Shown here in pieces: positions 47,290 through 59,506 of a stretch of 64,000 bases of DNA (the stretch's first letter is position 1; each line of letters opens with the position of its first letter). The position numbers were made by a program, and so were the translations under genes. The notes under the pieces are model-generated. The model was not told the DNA's origin. It searched no databases and saw only the letters and a program-made list of their open reading frames with translations. This DNA is from Ulota crispa (lineage: Eukaryota > Streptophyta > Bryopsida > Orthotrichales > Orthotrichaceae), in assembly GCA_963920765.1 (NCBI GenBank), contig OY987245.1, positions 24,568,727-24,632,726 of the forward strand. The letters run 5' to 3'.

Positions 47290-48175
47290 CACCTAGGGTG
47301 GGATGTTCAACACATGACCAAGTCAGGGCTGGAACTGATTTTTCGAAAGGTGAACCTCCTTCTCACATTTCTCAAGAAATTTTCCTTCAAATAAAAGACG
47401 CAGTCACATGAAACCCGACTTGTTCCATTATTTCGGGAGGTTTGTGACATTAGTAATGATATTTTGAAGTGGGGAGTTCATAGGGATGTACAACGGCCCA
47501 CCTTGAAAAGTACGCTACATATACATTGTTGAATGGTTTTGAAAAGACAATATGTACACCATGAGTATGTTGTCAAATGGTTTTGAAAAGACGACATGTA
47601 CACCATGAGTACATTGGGGGGGGGGGTTGGACGGTGATTCAATCACCTAACTTGTGCTGCATTTCTCCTCAGATTAGAAATGTCCAAATCACAATTTCTT
47701 AGAACTCCTTTTTTATGAAGTAAGTTAGAGTCTTCAAGTGAATTTGGGAATATCCTAGGGTGAGTTATCTTCTTATTGAGTATTTAGTGCACTTTGCGTA
47801 GGCCTTGGTATGGTTCAATATGAGCACGTAAGTGGCAAGTTCAAGTAGGAGGCGCTAATTGCGTTAAATTTTTAAGACTTCTCACCTCCTCCACTGTCCA
47901 CGAGTTCTACATGCCTTTTCGTAGCTCTTGGACAACGTACATATTGTGCACATTTCAGGACGTTGGCCAGTTCAGAGCCCTACTGGCTTTCCACTTCAAA
48001 ACTTCATAACAAAGTCCAAAGAACTCCAAAAATTATGACAAGACTTCAACTCAATTTCATTTGCTTGTTTACCCACAAAGATTACTCCATAAAATTTCAA
48101 GACACTTCACATCACCAGATTTCAGTTTCAACCTTTACATAGTCTACTCATGAGTCCTCTACCTTACTGATTCAT
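47290..48175. repeat. Diverged relative of the MITE at 19407-19720
   Basis: The left part (TCAGGGCTGG then CAAGAAATTTTCCTTCAAAT) matches the inverse of the right arm of the 19407 element. The right part (CACTTCAAAACTTCATAACA then TCCTCTACCTTA) matches its arm. Inside, a unit of about 46 bp with GGTTTTGAAAAGAC and TGTACACCATGAGTA is duplicated (47527-47610), followed by a run of G at about 47628. Confidence 0.5.
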
Positions 48176-48865
48176 GCTGCTTGTTTAGCCACATCCATGT
48201 ATCTTTTTGAATATCAAACTAAGTGCTCACATAGCATTTCTTTCTAATAATGAGCGAAGACTGAATTTAAGGAGTGCCGCATGAGAGAAAGGGGGGCGAG
48301 AGATCATGTGGGGTGAGTATGTTCTAGTATTTCATGGCATGAAATGAAACGACTCTGACCATTGGGGAAGCCATCCACCTCCAGCAATGCTCGCGCTATT
48401 AATAACATGCAATTTCAAAAAAGACCATGATTGAGGAGAAATCAAAAGGTGTAGATGCATGGCCTTGAGTCGGAAAATGGCGGTCATACATGAACGCATA
48501 TGCACATTACAAAGGTCGGGTTTTTGATTGGAAAAATAATAGAATCAAAAACACCTTTTACAAATAGTGTACTAGTGCTGCTGATAGCCAAAGACATCTC
48601 TACAGCAGTAAACATAGAATAGCAACCTGCAGCTCGATTTAGAAAAATGGACGTAAACATGTCAGCTCATTAGAGCTTCTACCACGTCAACATTGTGCTT
48701 GAGAAAATCAGTGATATTGCCCTAGTAATGTATTCATGCCTTGGTATGAAGACTACTGCCGCCTCAATAGCACTATAGATCAGGGGCGTGTTTAATTAAT
48801 GTGTGGATGATGCTGTATCTTGTGGAATATGCCAACTTAGACAAACATATTGCTTAAATGAAATA
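48176..48865. other. Non-coding part of the 47-54 kb repeat region
   Basis: No ORF or repeat border recognised. Confidence 0.3.
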
Positions 48866-49200
48866 TAGGTGATCACCTAAGTTCTGTCCGCCTAGTCCTT
48901 CCCAAACATTGTCTTCTCCATTGTCTTCAACATTTGTGTCAGTTTCGCCGACATTGCATTGTTTACTGTTAAACTTTCCGCCGTTGTTACTTGACCACTT
49001 TGATAGAATGTAGGTGATCACCTAAGTTCTGTCCGCCCAATCCTTCCCAAACATTGTCTTCTCCATTGTCTTCAACATCTATGTCGGTTTTGCCAACACT
49101 GCATTGTTTGCGGTTGAACTTCTCACTGGGATTACTAGATTGCTATGATAGAATGAGGTGATCACCTAACTTTGGACCACCCAATCCTTCACAAACATTC
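48866..49200. repeat. 145-bp tandem repeat x3, each with a TAGGTGATCACCTA palindrome
   Basis: Palindromes start at 48866, 49011 and 49155 (the third reads GAGGTGATCACCTA), spaced 145 bp. The intervening DNA is conserved, with GTTCTGTCCGCC, CCTTCCCAAACATTGTCTTC and TTGCATTGTTT-type blocks. The array lies just downstream of the transposase relic's last exon and may be subterminal transposon sequence. Confidence 0.85.
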
Positions 49201-49205
49201 TTGTA

Positions 49206-52200
49206 TCAACTATAGTTATCATCTATGTTTGAGCCTTTGACATTGCACTGCTCTAGATTATCCTTTGCCGCCGTTACTTGTGCATATGGGATGGAGATGT
49301 TCACAGCCCCGGATCTTGGTTTCCAAGCCGTGAGAATTGAGTCTATGTGCACCCAGCAGGCAACTTGAGTAGAGTCTGCCTTCCATTTCAACAAAGATTT
49401 CTCCATTGATTCCCACCCACGGTAATATTTTTGCACTTTGGGATCCCTTTGGATGGGCTTGTAATATTGAACAAGGATTTTTTGGTAATTCTTGCTTGCC
49501 GCAGACAAATGCGGATCTGACAACGCAAAAGCAACCCAAACTAGTTTTGGGATTTCAACAGCCTCTCATGGACGGAGAAGGAGCATGAACCCCTCAGAGC
49601 AATCTCTAGCAACTCGGAATGACGGTTGCAGACGTTCTTTGCGCGGTCCTATGAAAGGATCATCTGCGTTAAACTCCTATCTTATTGTGCCATCTATGTT
49701 AAATACATTGGCTGCCCTACAAGAAATTTGACTACTTAGCCAGAACCCCTCTTGCAGATTAGGAACATGTGAAGGAGGGGGCAATTCCAATGCCTCCTTC
49801 ACGCCCTTCTAGTAGTTGATAATGACTCCTTGGCTTCCTAGGTAAGTGCTAGATGTGTCAATTGCTGCCAAGGATTGCCAATAATCTATATACCTTGATA
49901 GTCCCTTCACAATTTCTTCCTTCTATTTCATAGCAATTGGCTGTATTGTAAGAGGTTGCCTCCAAGGCGAAGTTTGTTTGCCCTTTGCGTCTACATCCTA
50001 CAATTTTATTCTTGCAGGTGGTTTCCATGCATCCTCGGTGCACCTAATTTTAAATTGCATGATTGGTTTGCCTTCTCGCATTAAAAATTTAAATTGCTGG
50101 CTCTTTGTGTGTTTGATAAGCTGTGCCACATTGCGCGCCAGAAAAGGTGTCACAAACTGTTTAAAATCCGGAACCTCTTCAATCAAGTGTGGTATCACTT
50201 TCTCCAAGTTTGGATCAAAGGTCATGTATGACTTCATCAACACCAAGAGGGTTGGATGATCCTTCTTGTGAAGCTTCATGCTCCACCTCCCAAAAGAGGC
50301 ATCAATGTCCTTGTGTGTGTTACCAACAAAGAGAAACAACACTATCACTTCTTTGAAGATCACATTTGCTACAAGCAAGGACTAGTAGCTAAACACAAAT
50401 CTACTCTTGTTATTTTCCAGCAGTTATCAAGTTGAATATGCAAGATTGGCGACAGATGGACTGCCTTAGTGGGTGTTCCTGGAGCTCCCAACGCCTCCAT
50501 GCACTTCCCGTTACTTTGAAGAAGAATTCAGGAGAGTGGTGTCCTTCCCAAGTTTTGGAACAATAAGCCAATGATAGATTGCTTTGGCAGTTCAAGGTCA
50601 CGGAGCAGTTTGGCAATTGAGCCAACGGTGTGGTTAGAGTCTGCTTTGTACAAATCAAGTGCATAGTGCGTGAAGCGCACTTCTCTATGGCCATGCGCAA
50701 TCATGCCTGTCATTGAAATTGGTAGTTTAAACAGGTTGTCTACGCTCTTATTCTTATGTGCTAGACTTGGCAAAGCTGTTTTGGAGTGGTCCATCTTGTT
50801 GTGAATTATAGTGACAACTTGGTTGAGCTTTGCAATGGAGAGGTATTTGGATGAGTAGTACGCCTGTTGATAGGCCTCTTGCTTGGCAAGATGATGCTGC
50901 AACATAGCCGCGTAGTAATTGTATGCCATAGAACCCAATAGATGCACGTCACAAAGTTGTTTTTTCTGATCAGAAGTTCCACAATGAGCAAACAAGTCTC
51001 CACGGCGTTTCACCAAGCATTCACTAAATTTGTGGCAACATAGGAAACTTATAGTTGATGCAGACACCATAGGCAGGCCAAGTGCAGCATTCACCTAAGA
51101 TTGCCGAAGGGTTTAGAGACCAATGAAGAACACAATACATTCACCAAGCACTAGAATAAACAAACAAAAGATACAATAATTTTTGAACGCGTTTTACATG
51201 TCACCTTGAAGATAAGGGTTTCACTTGAATCCACAAGATTTAGGTGATCACCTAAATAACCACAAGCTGCAAGTGTACCTTAACAACTTTGTGCAACCAC
51301 AGTCTTTTCTGACACCCTCAGAGTTTGGTTTATTAGATTTACATCAATCGATTTCCTTTGAAGACTCTATTACCTCTACAAGATTCTAGGTGATCATCTA
51401 CTTCCATGACATAGAGATAACTCAATTGGATCAGCCTTCAAGAGAATCACCAAATTAATGTTTCTAGGTGATCACCTAGAAACCACACAACAAAGTTGTA
51501 ACAGAAGGTTGCGTCGCTAAATTGCAATGAACACTGTTATCTTCGTCCTTGTCATGGTAGTAGAGGTCAACGTCTATCTACGAAAGAATGTGATCACTAT
51601 GTTTGGTTCCATGATATTGAATAACAACCATTCAATAATTCAAACTAAACACGTAATCATTTGAATATACTTCACAATTAGGGTTTGTAATAGGCATTTA
51701 TGTACTATCCGTGCAAGCACTGAAGTATGTGCGCGATACAATTGTTTCCACTGACTACTTTCTTTACGTCTGTAGAATTCTAGATGATCACCTACTTTTG
51801 CCACATAGAGATCAGTCATTTGGATCAGTCATCAAAAAATCACTGAGTTACTGTTTCTAGGTACTCACCTAGAAACCACACAACAAAGTTGTAATGGAAG
51901 GACAGTCTCTAGATTGTAGTGAACACTGTCATCTTCATCTTTGTCACGGTAGGAGAGGCAGACATCTATCTACAAAAGAATGTGATCAATGTATTTGGTT
52001 CCATGCTACTGAATAATAACCATACAAGAATTTAAAATAAACTCCTACTCATTTCAATATGCTTTGTAATTGTAGTTTGTAATAGGCATTCATGTACTAT
52101 CTGTGCAAGCACTCAAGCATGTGCGCGATACTCATTGTTTCCACTCACCACTTTCTTTACGTCTGCAAGATTCTAGGTGATCACCTACTTTTGCCACGTA

Positions 52201-53285
52201 GAGATCAGTCAAACGGATCAGTCATCAAGACAATCACTGAGTTACTAGTTCTAGGTGATCACCAAGAAACCACACAACAAAGCTCAGGTACCATGTGTGC
52301 AAGCACTAAAATATGAACAGGATAGGAACTTCTCTCCACTCACCTCATTCACAATTTCTCAAATGTCCATCCACTTGCTCTCCGCCGACAGTACTTGTTC
52401 AACTACCTTCTTACTGGATGGCATTGTTCTGAATTTGTGTGGCATGATGTCTGCCAAAGTGGCCACTGCTTGTCGAGTTGCAAGCCTTTTTTTCTGAATC
52501 CCTCGTTTGCCATGGTGTGCTAACTTTGTCCCTATTGTCGCCTTTGACCACATTCTATAAAAGTCTATCTTTGATACTTTTGTAATAATCCGCCACGCTT
52601 TCAAGCATACTTTGTTGTTGTTTAACATTACATACTTACAGTTACCACTGTGTTGTACCTGCCAATGGACTTCAAGCTTCATATGTATCCTCATCCAATG
52701 ATCCGTGCTCCACATCTTGTGTTGCATGGTCTTCACGACGTCACGAGGTATTTTCCGGGTACACTTTAGATGGTAGCATATCGTTCCAACAACTTCCCAC
52801 AACGCCTTGTCTGTCAGCATTTTCTCCAACTTTGTTGACCACTGAACCTATAGGATATGGGTATTTCTGTACTACCTACGTGGTCCACAAACAATACCAA
52901 CATTGCTCCTTTCTAATTCTTTGTCGAATGCTCTTCCAAGGTTGTACAGAGAATAACCTTTTTGCAAAACAACTTTGCATGGCTATCGCTTGAGTGTCCA
53001 CTTCCACTTGCTAGGAACGACAATCTCAACTATTGAATCCATTATTAAAATGCCAATGTCATTTGGGCCTAGCTGTTCATGGTTGACACAATCTGTTGAT
53101 TTACTATTTCTTACTATCTCAGTTGCAACAACAGCACCTTCTGCAGTCACGAGGTTGACCTCCAAATGCAACCACTCAACCCTCAAATACAATAGACGGT
53201 TTGGCTTGTTTCTCATGTCAGCTTCTTCTTGTGCGTTGTTCTCCTGTTCGTTGTCTATAATGTCCATTTCTAGGTCAGGTTGCAT
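49206..53285 (-). pseudogene. Decayed transposase-like gene (DUF7869-type), with large introns or gaps
   Basis: Fragments in order on the minus strand: 52983-53285 (acidic, 100 aa), 52359-52829 (156 aa with ACTICYHLK-like start and KAWRIITKVSKIDFYRMW, GKRGIQKKR), 50528-51094 (188 aa, HNKMDHSKT), a break near 50400-50450 with LQLDN, then 49998-50370 (VGNTHKDIDASFGRW), and 49206-49523 (KYYRGWESMEKSLLKW, DSILTAWKPRSG). The order MDxSKT, QLDN, VGHTHEDID is what I associate with DUF7869-type transposase-like proteins. The three acidic sites could form an RNase H-fold DDE/D centre. This copy is broken: a stop and a frameshift lie between QLDN and the THKDID block, and the block itself has N and K where H and E are usual. 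Palindrome arrays lie outside and inside the gene. Family name is from memory. Confidence 0.55.
51360..52290. repeat. About 390-bp tandem repeat with palindromes, inside the transposase relic
   Basis: Blocks such as GATCAGTCATCAA, TTCTAGGTGATCACC and AGAAACCACACAACAAAG recur at about 51430, 51822 and 52208. Two palindrome positions occur per unit (intact at 51465 and 52174; variants at 51388, 51781, 51859 and 52252). One more intact copy stands at 51241. The array separates the coding fragments 50528-51094 and 52359-52829, so it is either an intron or an insertion. Confidence 0.8.
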
Positions 53286-54001
53286 AGTATGCTGCTATGT
53301 CAGTGTTGATTCAATAAGCACAGCACGCTAATATGTACAGGTGGAGCTCCCATGTTTACTAACTTCAACCTCTGGTGATGTTAGTGCAATCGATTGTGAT
53401 AACTCTCCTTGCAAAGTTGGATCTGCATTACTAGAATTGAAATATTGTCATGTTTGCATCACGGAGCCTAGAAAACCATACTGGATTTCTAGTAGCCACA
53501 TTTCACCTTCAATCTTCATAAGAGACATTACTACGTGTCACGCAACTGTATGAGAACTTAGATGCTATACACTATTTGATTTAGTGAGTATTTACCATCC
53601 AGTATCCTGGGGTACTCAACAACATTGTCGCCTAGTTTGCCCTTGAATGTAATTTGTGGAAGTGCCACTATAAGTATCAGTTAAAATTTCTGATGCAACA
53701 GTCAGTGTGTAAGTGAATTAAAGGAATTGTTCTTTTTTGAATTACCTCTTCCACCGTGTTACCACCAACGTCTTCCATGGTCTTCTTTCACTATTGGAAT
53801 ATAGCCAAAATGCGTCAATAATAATGATGTTATAAGGTTAAGTCATGCAACTGAGCACGACAAAAGCCTAATTAGCAAACATTGCAAACGTTGCACTAAT
53901 TTCACTTGCACTATGTTCCTTTCTACAAATGGTCATTTGCATAACCAACGATCACAGCGCTCCTACGTGCGGCAAATTCCTTTCTTTGAACCAGGCCAAG
54001 T
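53286..54001. other. Upstream flank of the transposase relic
   Basis: No independent gene recognised. A 70-codon plus-strand frame at 53341-53553 lacks a domain. Confidence 0.3.
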
Positions 54002-54272
54002 TAGGTGATCACCTAACTTGGCTGCATTCCCCTCTTTGAACTGGGACAACTTTGGTGATTACCTTTTTTATCTTCTTATGCTGGATGATACTCTTTTCTA
54101 TCAAGTTAGGTGATGTCCTAACTTTGCTAGATGCTACTCTCCCGACGTGGCGTACCTAGGTGAGCACTTAAGTACATGTGGATATTACACCTCTGTCCTG
54201 GCCAATACTTAGGTGATCACCTAAGTCGCCGAGCTACATGAAAGGCATTCATTTCAATTAGGTGATCACCTA
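54002..54272. repeat. Cluster of six TAGGTGATCACCTA-type palindromes
   Basis: Exact copies lie at 54002-54015, 54210-54223 and 54259-54272. Variants lie near 54051, 54105 and 54157. They sit upstream of the transposase relic, opposite the cluster at 48866-49168, as subterminal transposase-binding sites would. The sequences between them are not obviously repeated, unlike the other two clusters. Confidence 0.8.
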
Positions 54273-57200
54273 ACTCTACCAAGCGCTGCTCATCAGTTGT
54301 AAGTAGAGTATTATTTCCATGGAAACGACCTGCGCTACAATACCATCCACGCACACTTCATTGACATTGCTGATGTCACTTGCATTCCACAGATGATACT
54401 AACGTCATCCTCTATGCCCGGGCAACGAGCTTTCACCACAGATCCTGTAGAAGGAATTGTTAAAGACGTTGCTTGCATCAAAAGACTACACCGTCCACAC
54501 GGACATCGCAAGCACTACACCGTCTATGGCACAATGTCAGGCATGGCACTTTCAAGATTAGGGTTTGGCCTTCACTATGAACCATATATGTCCAACTTGT
54601 GCAAAGCATGTACACGGGCTGCGGAAATGTTTAGGGTTTACATCTGTGAATATTGTTGGACCCCTACTTGTAAATTGGAAATACATATTCTATACAAAGA
54701 GTTGACAGGGTATACGGAGCCTACAAACAATCTACATGCCGATCAGAGTCCACGCGGGTGCACCGTTGCACGCACCATTGCCTTTGCCTCAATTGTTTCC
54801 AAAGCAAACACAAATAACTATTTGTCCGCTTGACCCTTGAAACCTCACCAAGTGCAAACTTCTAGGAAGACAAGGATCATGCAACCACAACTTACGTCTT
54901 ATAATCTTGTAGATAACCTCAAACTACATAAAACTTGGCATCGCACTGAATACTGCAAGACCCAAAAACTCATGATTTCTCAAATCTCTCAGTAGCTCTA
55001 GCAGCACTAGCCCATTGAACAATACTCTCGCCACTCAAGACCATAGCATACCAACCAAGAAAAAACCCCAAAAACATCCATAGTAGCACACAGTCAATAG
55101 AAAGCCGGTCCTCCCTTCTTTGACCTCCAATGGCGACTTCAATAACAATTTCCGAAAGCTGGCGTCTGCAGTCCTCAAAGCTTCCACATAGGCAGACCTT
55201 GTAAAACAGCAAGACTATGTGCAAACTACAAAATGAGAAATCCAACACATGCAGTCGTTGCTGCATGCTGCGGGGAGAAGGAGGTTCTGCAGACATGAGT
55301 GAAAGCACTGACGGCGACACTCCAATAATCGTGCTCCCTTGTAAATGCCCTTCTTCCTTGATCCAGGAGCCATTATGCCTTTGAATTGGAGGCAGGGGAA
55401 TTGTAGTAATAATTAGATGACTAGCTTTGCAAAACACAAAGATAAGCTAACACCAAATTCGTTCAGGGAAAGTCTGAAATAGCTAAAGTTATAGGATCTA
55501 AGGTCAAATGTAAGGTGAATAACATTCAATTTTAGGAAATGTAAGGTCAATGTTATGACAAAGGTTTATCCAATTGAAAATTGAAATAAGATAATTTGAG
55601 TGTATCTCTCATGTATGAATTTCAGTAACTACAAATCAGTCCATTAAGTATGTATGTAATCCCATGCAAATGCTGTGATACTATCGAGAATTGAAAATGG
55701 GATTTAAAGGAATTAACATTCATAAAACAAACACAAGCAATAATCTTTAGCAATGGACGCAATTAGTAGCCAAATTGTTTGAGGCTATAGTTTGGTTATT
55801 GTGTGTTATTAACATTACAATGAAGCAATAGTCTGGCAGTGATTGTCTGTCATAAATCATACGTCAGTAATTCAATTGCATCATTGAGTAACCACATATA
55901 ATCAATCTGATTATGTTCTATACCAAACCACAATCTGTATCCGCAAGTCTATGGCCTATCCAAAAGGGATTTAAGTAAAGAGATAATCAATTCAATATTC
56001 TTCTCTTCACTTGTTTTAAATCTTCAGTTTCCATTACACATTGTATAAGCTATTCAATTGTATTGATTCTATAGAATATCTCCATTGTATTTCTATCTTA
56101 GTCAATAGACATTGCAATTGGTCAATAGCTAGTTCAATTCTATCTTAGAATATTGAATCTATTTTCTATTGCCTTAGTTTCTATCACAGAAACTATCTTG
56201 TAAACTCTACAAGAATAAATAATAATAATAATCTATTCAATTGCCATCTGCTTCACTTGTAGTGTATTGTAATTCTTATGAGAATTGGTACTTGGCTATA
56301 GATTTATAATCTCCTGCTTATGCTCCACGCTCCAAGCTATAGCTTTTTTCCTTGTCTCAATATTCAATCATAGAAAGGCACAAGCAGAGAATCACTCTCA
56401 GATCATGGCCATCATCTTCTTATACTCAAGCATTGCATTAATTCATCTCCATCATCACAATCAAAATATAACCTTTTCTTCTAGTTTCATCACTCGGCTA
56501 TATCCTCACAGATTCAATTATAATTAATAATCACTCTCATATAATCAACACTATTTCCCTCAAAAGTATCTCACTTCTTTAAATGAATTCGTGCATTGAG
56601 TTTTGCAATTACAACTTTGTCAATTGCCTTAAGCATTCTCTCTTTCTGGAATACTCGCATGATATTCGCTAATAACCCTGACAATGATCTGGAGCAACTC
56701 ATCTCAAGTTAATTCTCTCTCTGTCTATTGCCTTTGATTAGTATTAGTTTAGTATCGCATCTTGCCACCAGCAAGGCATTCATTCATAGATTAACCAATT
56801 GACTATTGCCTTAAGCTCTCAATCGTAGAGACACTCTCTCTGGCTATAGCTTCTATTTCTATGAATAAGAATATAAATAGATAATAGCTGTGCTTACCTC
56901 TTGCAGGTTCCTCAAACAACACTCGCTATCTATAATCTGCACACTCACTCACTGAGTCAAATTGGCTATTGCCTCGAATACAAATAAAAACAATTAGATC
57001 AATCAAATCAATTAATCACCTCAGTCTTACTTACTCTGCAAGCCGGAATACAAATGAACATACACAGAATATTGCCTTCCTCAATCTCTACTAATTGGGC
57101 GCATACATATTATAAAACATAAAACAAATACACAAGAAAACAAAGAAATTGCAAGGGAAGTCAGATCTAAATTTTGCTCCAAGTAAAATGAGAATGTCAA

Positions 57201-57529
57201 TAGCCTTTTATGGTCTGACTCTCCCCATTCCCATACATAACTTCCTAACCGCCTAACTTCTACTTGTCCATAGCCTAGAGTCTATTCCCAAGACATTTGA
57301 CCATGCATTCATACTCTATTTCAAAACTAGTATGCATTTTGCTTCCATTTACACTTTAGAAATCAAATGCAAACTCAGAATTCAAAAATGTTGATCACAG
57401 GAATCTTAAATAGCCACTAACTCACAACCAACTTCTCCATTAATGCTGCACAGTACCTCTACACCACAAATTGTCCCCCCCGTTTACAATATCCCCAGTC
57501 TATCTATATATATAACAAAATTTAGTTTT
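54273..57529. other. AT-rich region without a supported gene
   Basis: A 146-codon plus frame (54393-54833) and a 155-codon minus frame (54970-55437, with a Leu-rich hydrophobic segment) are the longest, but neither resembles a family I know. From about 56150 to 57210 the phrase CTATTGCCTT or CAATTGCCTT recurs about eight times in otherwise varied DNA, suggesting an old tandem or LTR-like repeat. Confidence 0.35.
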
Positions 57530-58330
57530 CCCTGTTGGCAATGATTTTATTGCTATCATTTCACCCTATGCGTAAATAAGCCTTCCTAGGTAAAACTTGC
57601 GTATGTGAAAATTGTTTAGGTAAACAAGGTAAATGAGCTTGCGTGGATAAAAAATTGTGTATGTGAAAAAATTTATAGGTAAAATCTTATGTGAGAATAA
57701 AATGTCTGAGTAAAAATTTGTATGTGAGAACAATTGCGTATGTGAAAATTTGAATAGGTATAATCTTACATGAGAACAAAATGTATGAGTTAAAAGTTGT
57801 ATGTGAAAAAAATGTGTAAATAAATAAGATTTACTACTATGGCAATCCTTTTACCGCGATTATTTTACCTTGTGGGTAAAGAAGCTTACGTGGTTAAAAA
57901 CTTGCATATGTAAAAACTTTTGTGAGAAAAAAATGTATGGGTAAAAATTTGTATGTGAAAAAATGTGTGGATGAAACAAAATTCTGTGGGAAAAAAAATT
58001 ATACATAAAAATTTGCGTGAATAACCACAATGTGTGAGTAAGATTCTTGTGAGAAAAATCTCTATATAATAACAGAATACAATTTACCAGTTTGGCAATC
58101 CTTTAACCACAATATTATTACCACGTGGGTAAATATACTTGCTTAGGTAAGAAATTTGCGTAGGTAAAAACTTGCGTGGAAAAAAGATGTATGGAAAAAA
58201 AAAAAAGTACAAAATTGTGTGGATAAACTATAAAATTGTAACAAAATTGCGTGGGTAAAAACAAGAACATATAAATATTGCGTGAATAAATACTACATGT
58301 ATAAATAAATTGTTTAATCAAAAAATACAT
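57530..58330. repeat. Degenerate 250-300-bp tandem repeat, three copies
   Basis: Units start near 57530, 57835 and 58088 with a TTGGCAAT..TTTTA..(C/G)..ATTATTT-like block, followed by many subrepeats such as TGCGTAGGTAAAAACTTGCG and GTGAGTAAAAATTTG. The purine-biased strand is not coding. Confidence 0.65.
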
Positions 58331-58582
58331 AACATTTTCTTACATAACATTTTCTTGCGCAAATTTTATCATTTAAAAAGAAGCCCTTTGAGTAACAAAA
58401 GCATGATTAACAAAAAGTTCATTGTGGGGTGTGGTTGGACCAAAAGTTTGTAAAATAGATATATCTTTATGAGAAATTATATCTTGCTATTTCCAAACTC
58501 ATACACCATGATTACATTTCTACCTTTCTGTATGAAAATATATTTACTTAGGTAGAACTTGGGGAGAACACTAGCATATGTT
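58331..58582. other. Spacer
   Basis: No feature seen. Confidence 0.3.
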
Positions 58583-59506
58583 TTAAACCCTAACGGACAA
58601 GACCCCTTTTTCAGCTACATAGCAATTCTGGGGATGTACCTATGACTAGAGCTTTTATAATTTTGGCTAAAATTTTCAAAGAATGTGGGAATGCTTGAGA
58701 ATTACCTTCCATATGCATTATATTTCAAGACATTTAGAATTATGAGTAAAAAGTTATAGCCTACTATGTTTTTTTTTTCAGTAGGCCAACAGTTTGGGCA
58801 AAGTTTTGAAACTTACATTTTTTAAATACAAAGTTCTGGAATTGGTTAAGGAGAGTTATGTGAATGTAAAAAGCTTTGAATCATTCCCATTTTGATCTAC
58901 AAGATGAAAGTCATCACAATTTTTAGTTTGCGGCCAATTATGAATTTTGTACTCTAAAATAAACTTTGAAGTTTTTTATTTTACTCAATTTTCAGTATTC
59001 TAGAAAAAAACCCCAACCAAAGGATGTAGATTGCTTATTACAACATTATGACATTAGAATTGGCATTTTTCATTTCCATATTTAAATTTTTAACAATTTT
59101 GTGTTTTTAATCATTCTTTATTTCTTTTTACTTACTAATTTTTTTCCATAGGTTGCACAACTTAAAGTGATTTAAAACTTTTTTCACATGTTCTTTACTT
59201 AGGTGGAATAAGGAATTTAGAGAAGCACCACCCACATGGCCTTTTTTCCTTAGGAATTTCATCTTCTTAAGGGTAGCTGCCTAGTGTTTCACAAGATGTT
59301 TTTGAATATTTAACCCATTCTATCTTCTAATGCATGCAATGGAAAAATCTCAATTTTTGTTTACATCTATTCAAATTATTCTTCCAAAAGATCATATGGT
59401 CACATATGCATAAAAATGTTTATGTTCTCAAACTTGGTTAATGATTTGAAAATGGCAATTATGGAGCGATTTTGGTGAAAACTTTGCTCGGTCCTTTAGG
59501 GGTTAA
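58583..59506. mobile_element. 924-bp TTAA-family element
   Basis: The left end TTAAACCCTAACGGACAAGACC and right end GGTCCTTTAGGGGTTAA are diverged inverses, TTAA at both borders. Length and internal blocks (AAAAGCTTTGAATCATT, GATGAAAGTCATCACAATTT) match the 21229-22154 element in the opposite orientation. Confidence 0.6.

Noticed and set aside
54393-54833. 146-aa plus-strand ORF
   Set aside because: Longest frame in its region, yet no recognised domain, no splice partners and composition like surrounding DNA.
54970-55437. 155-aa minus-strand ORF with hydrophobic segment
   Set aside because: Could be an exon of an unknown gene, but I recognise no family and no neighbouring exons. Transcript evidence would change this.
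54273-57200. Right inverted terminus matching the AACACCATATT end at 47151
   Set aside because: I scanned for AATATGGTGTT or close variants followed by TGAA and found none, so the outer borders of the palindrome-rich transposon stay undefined.
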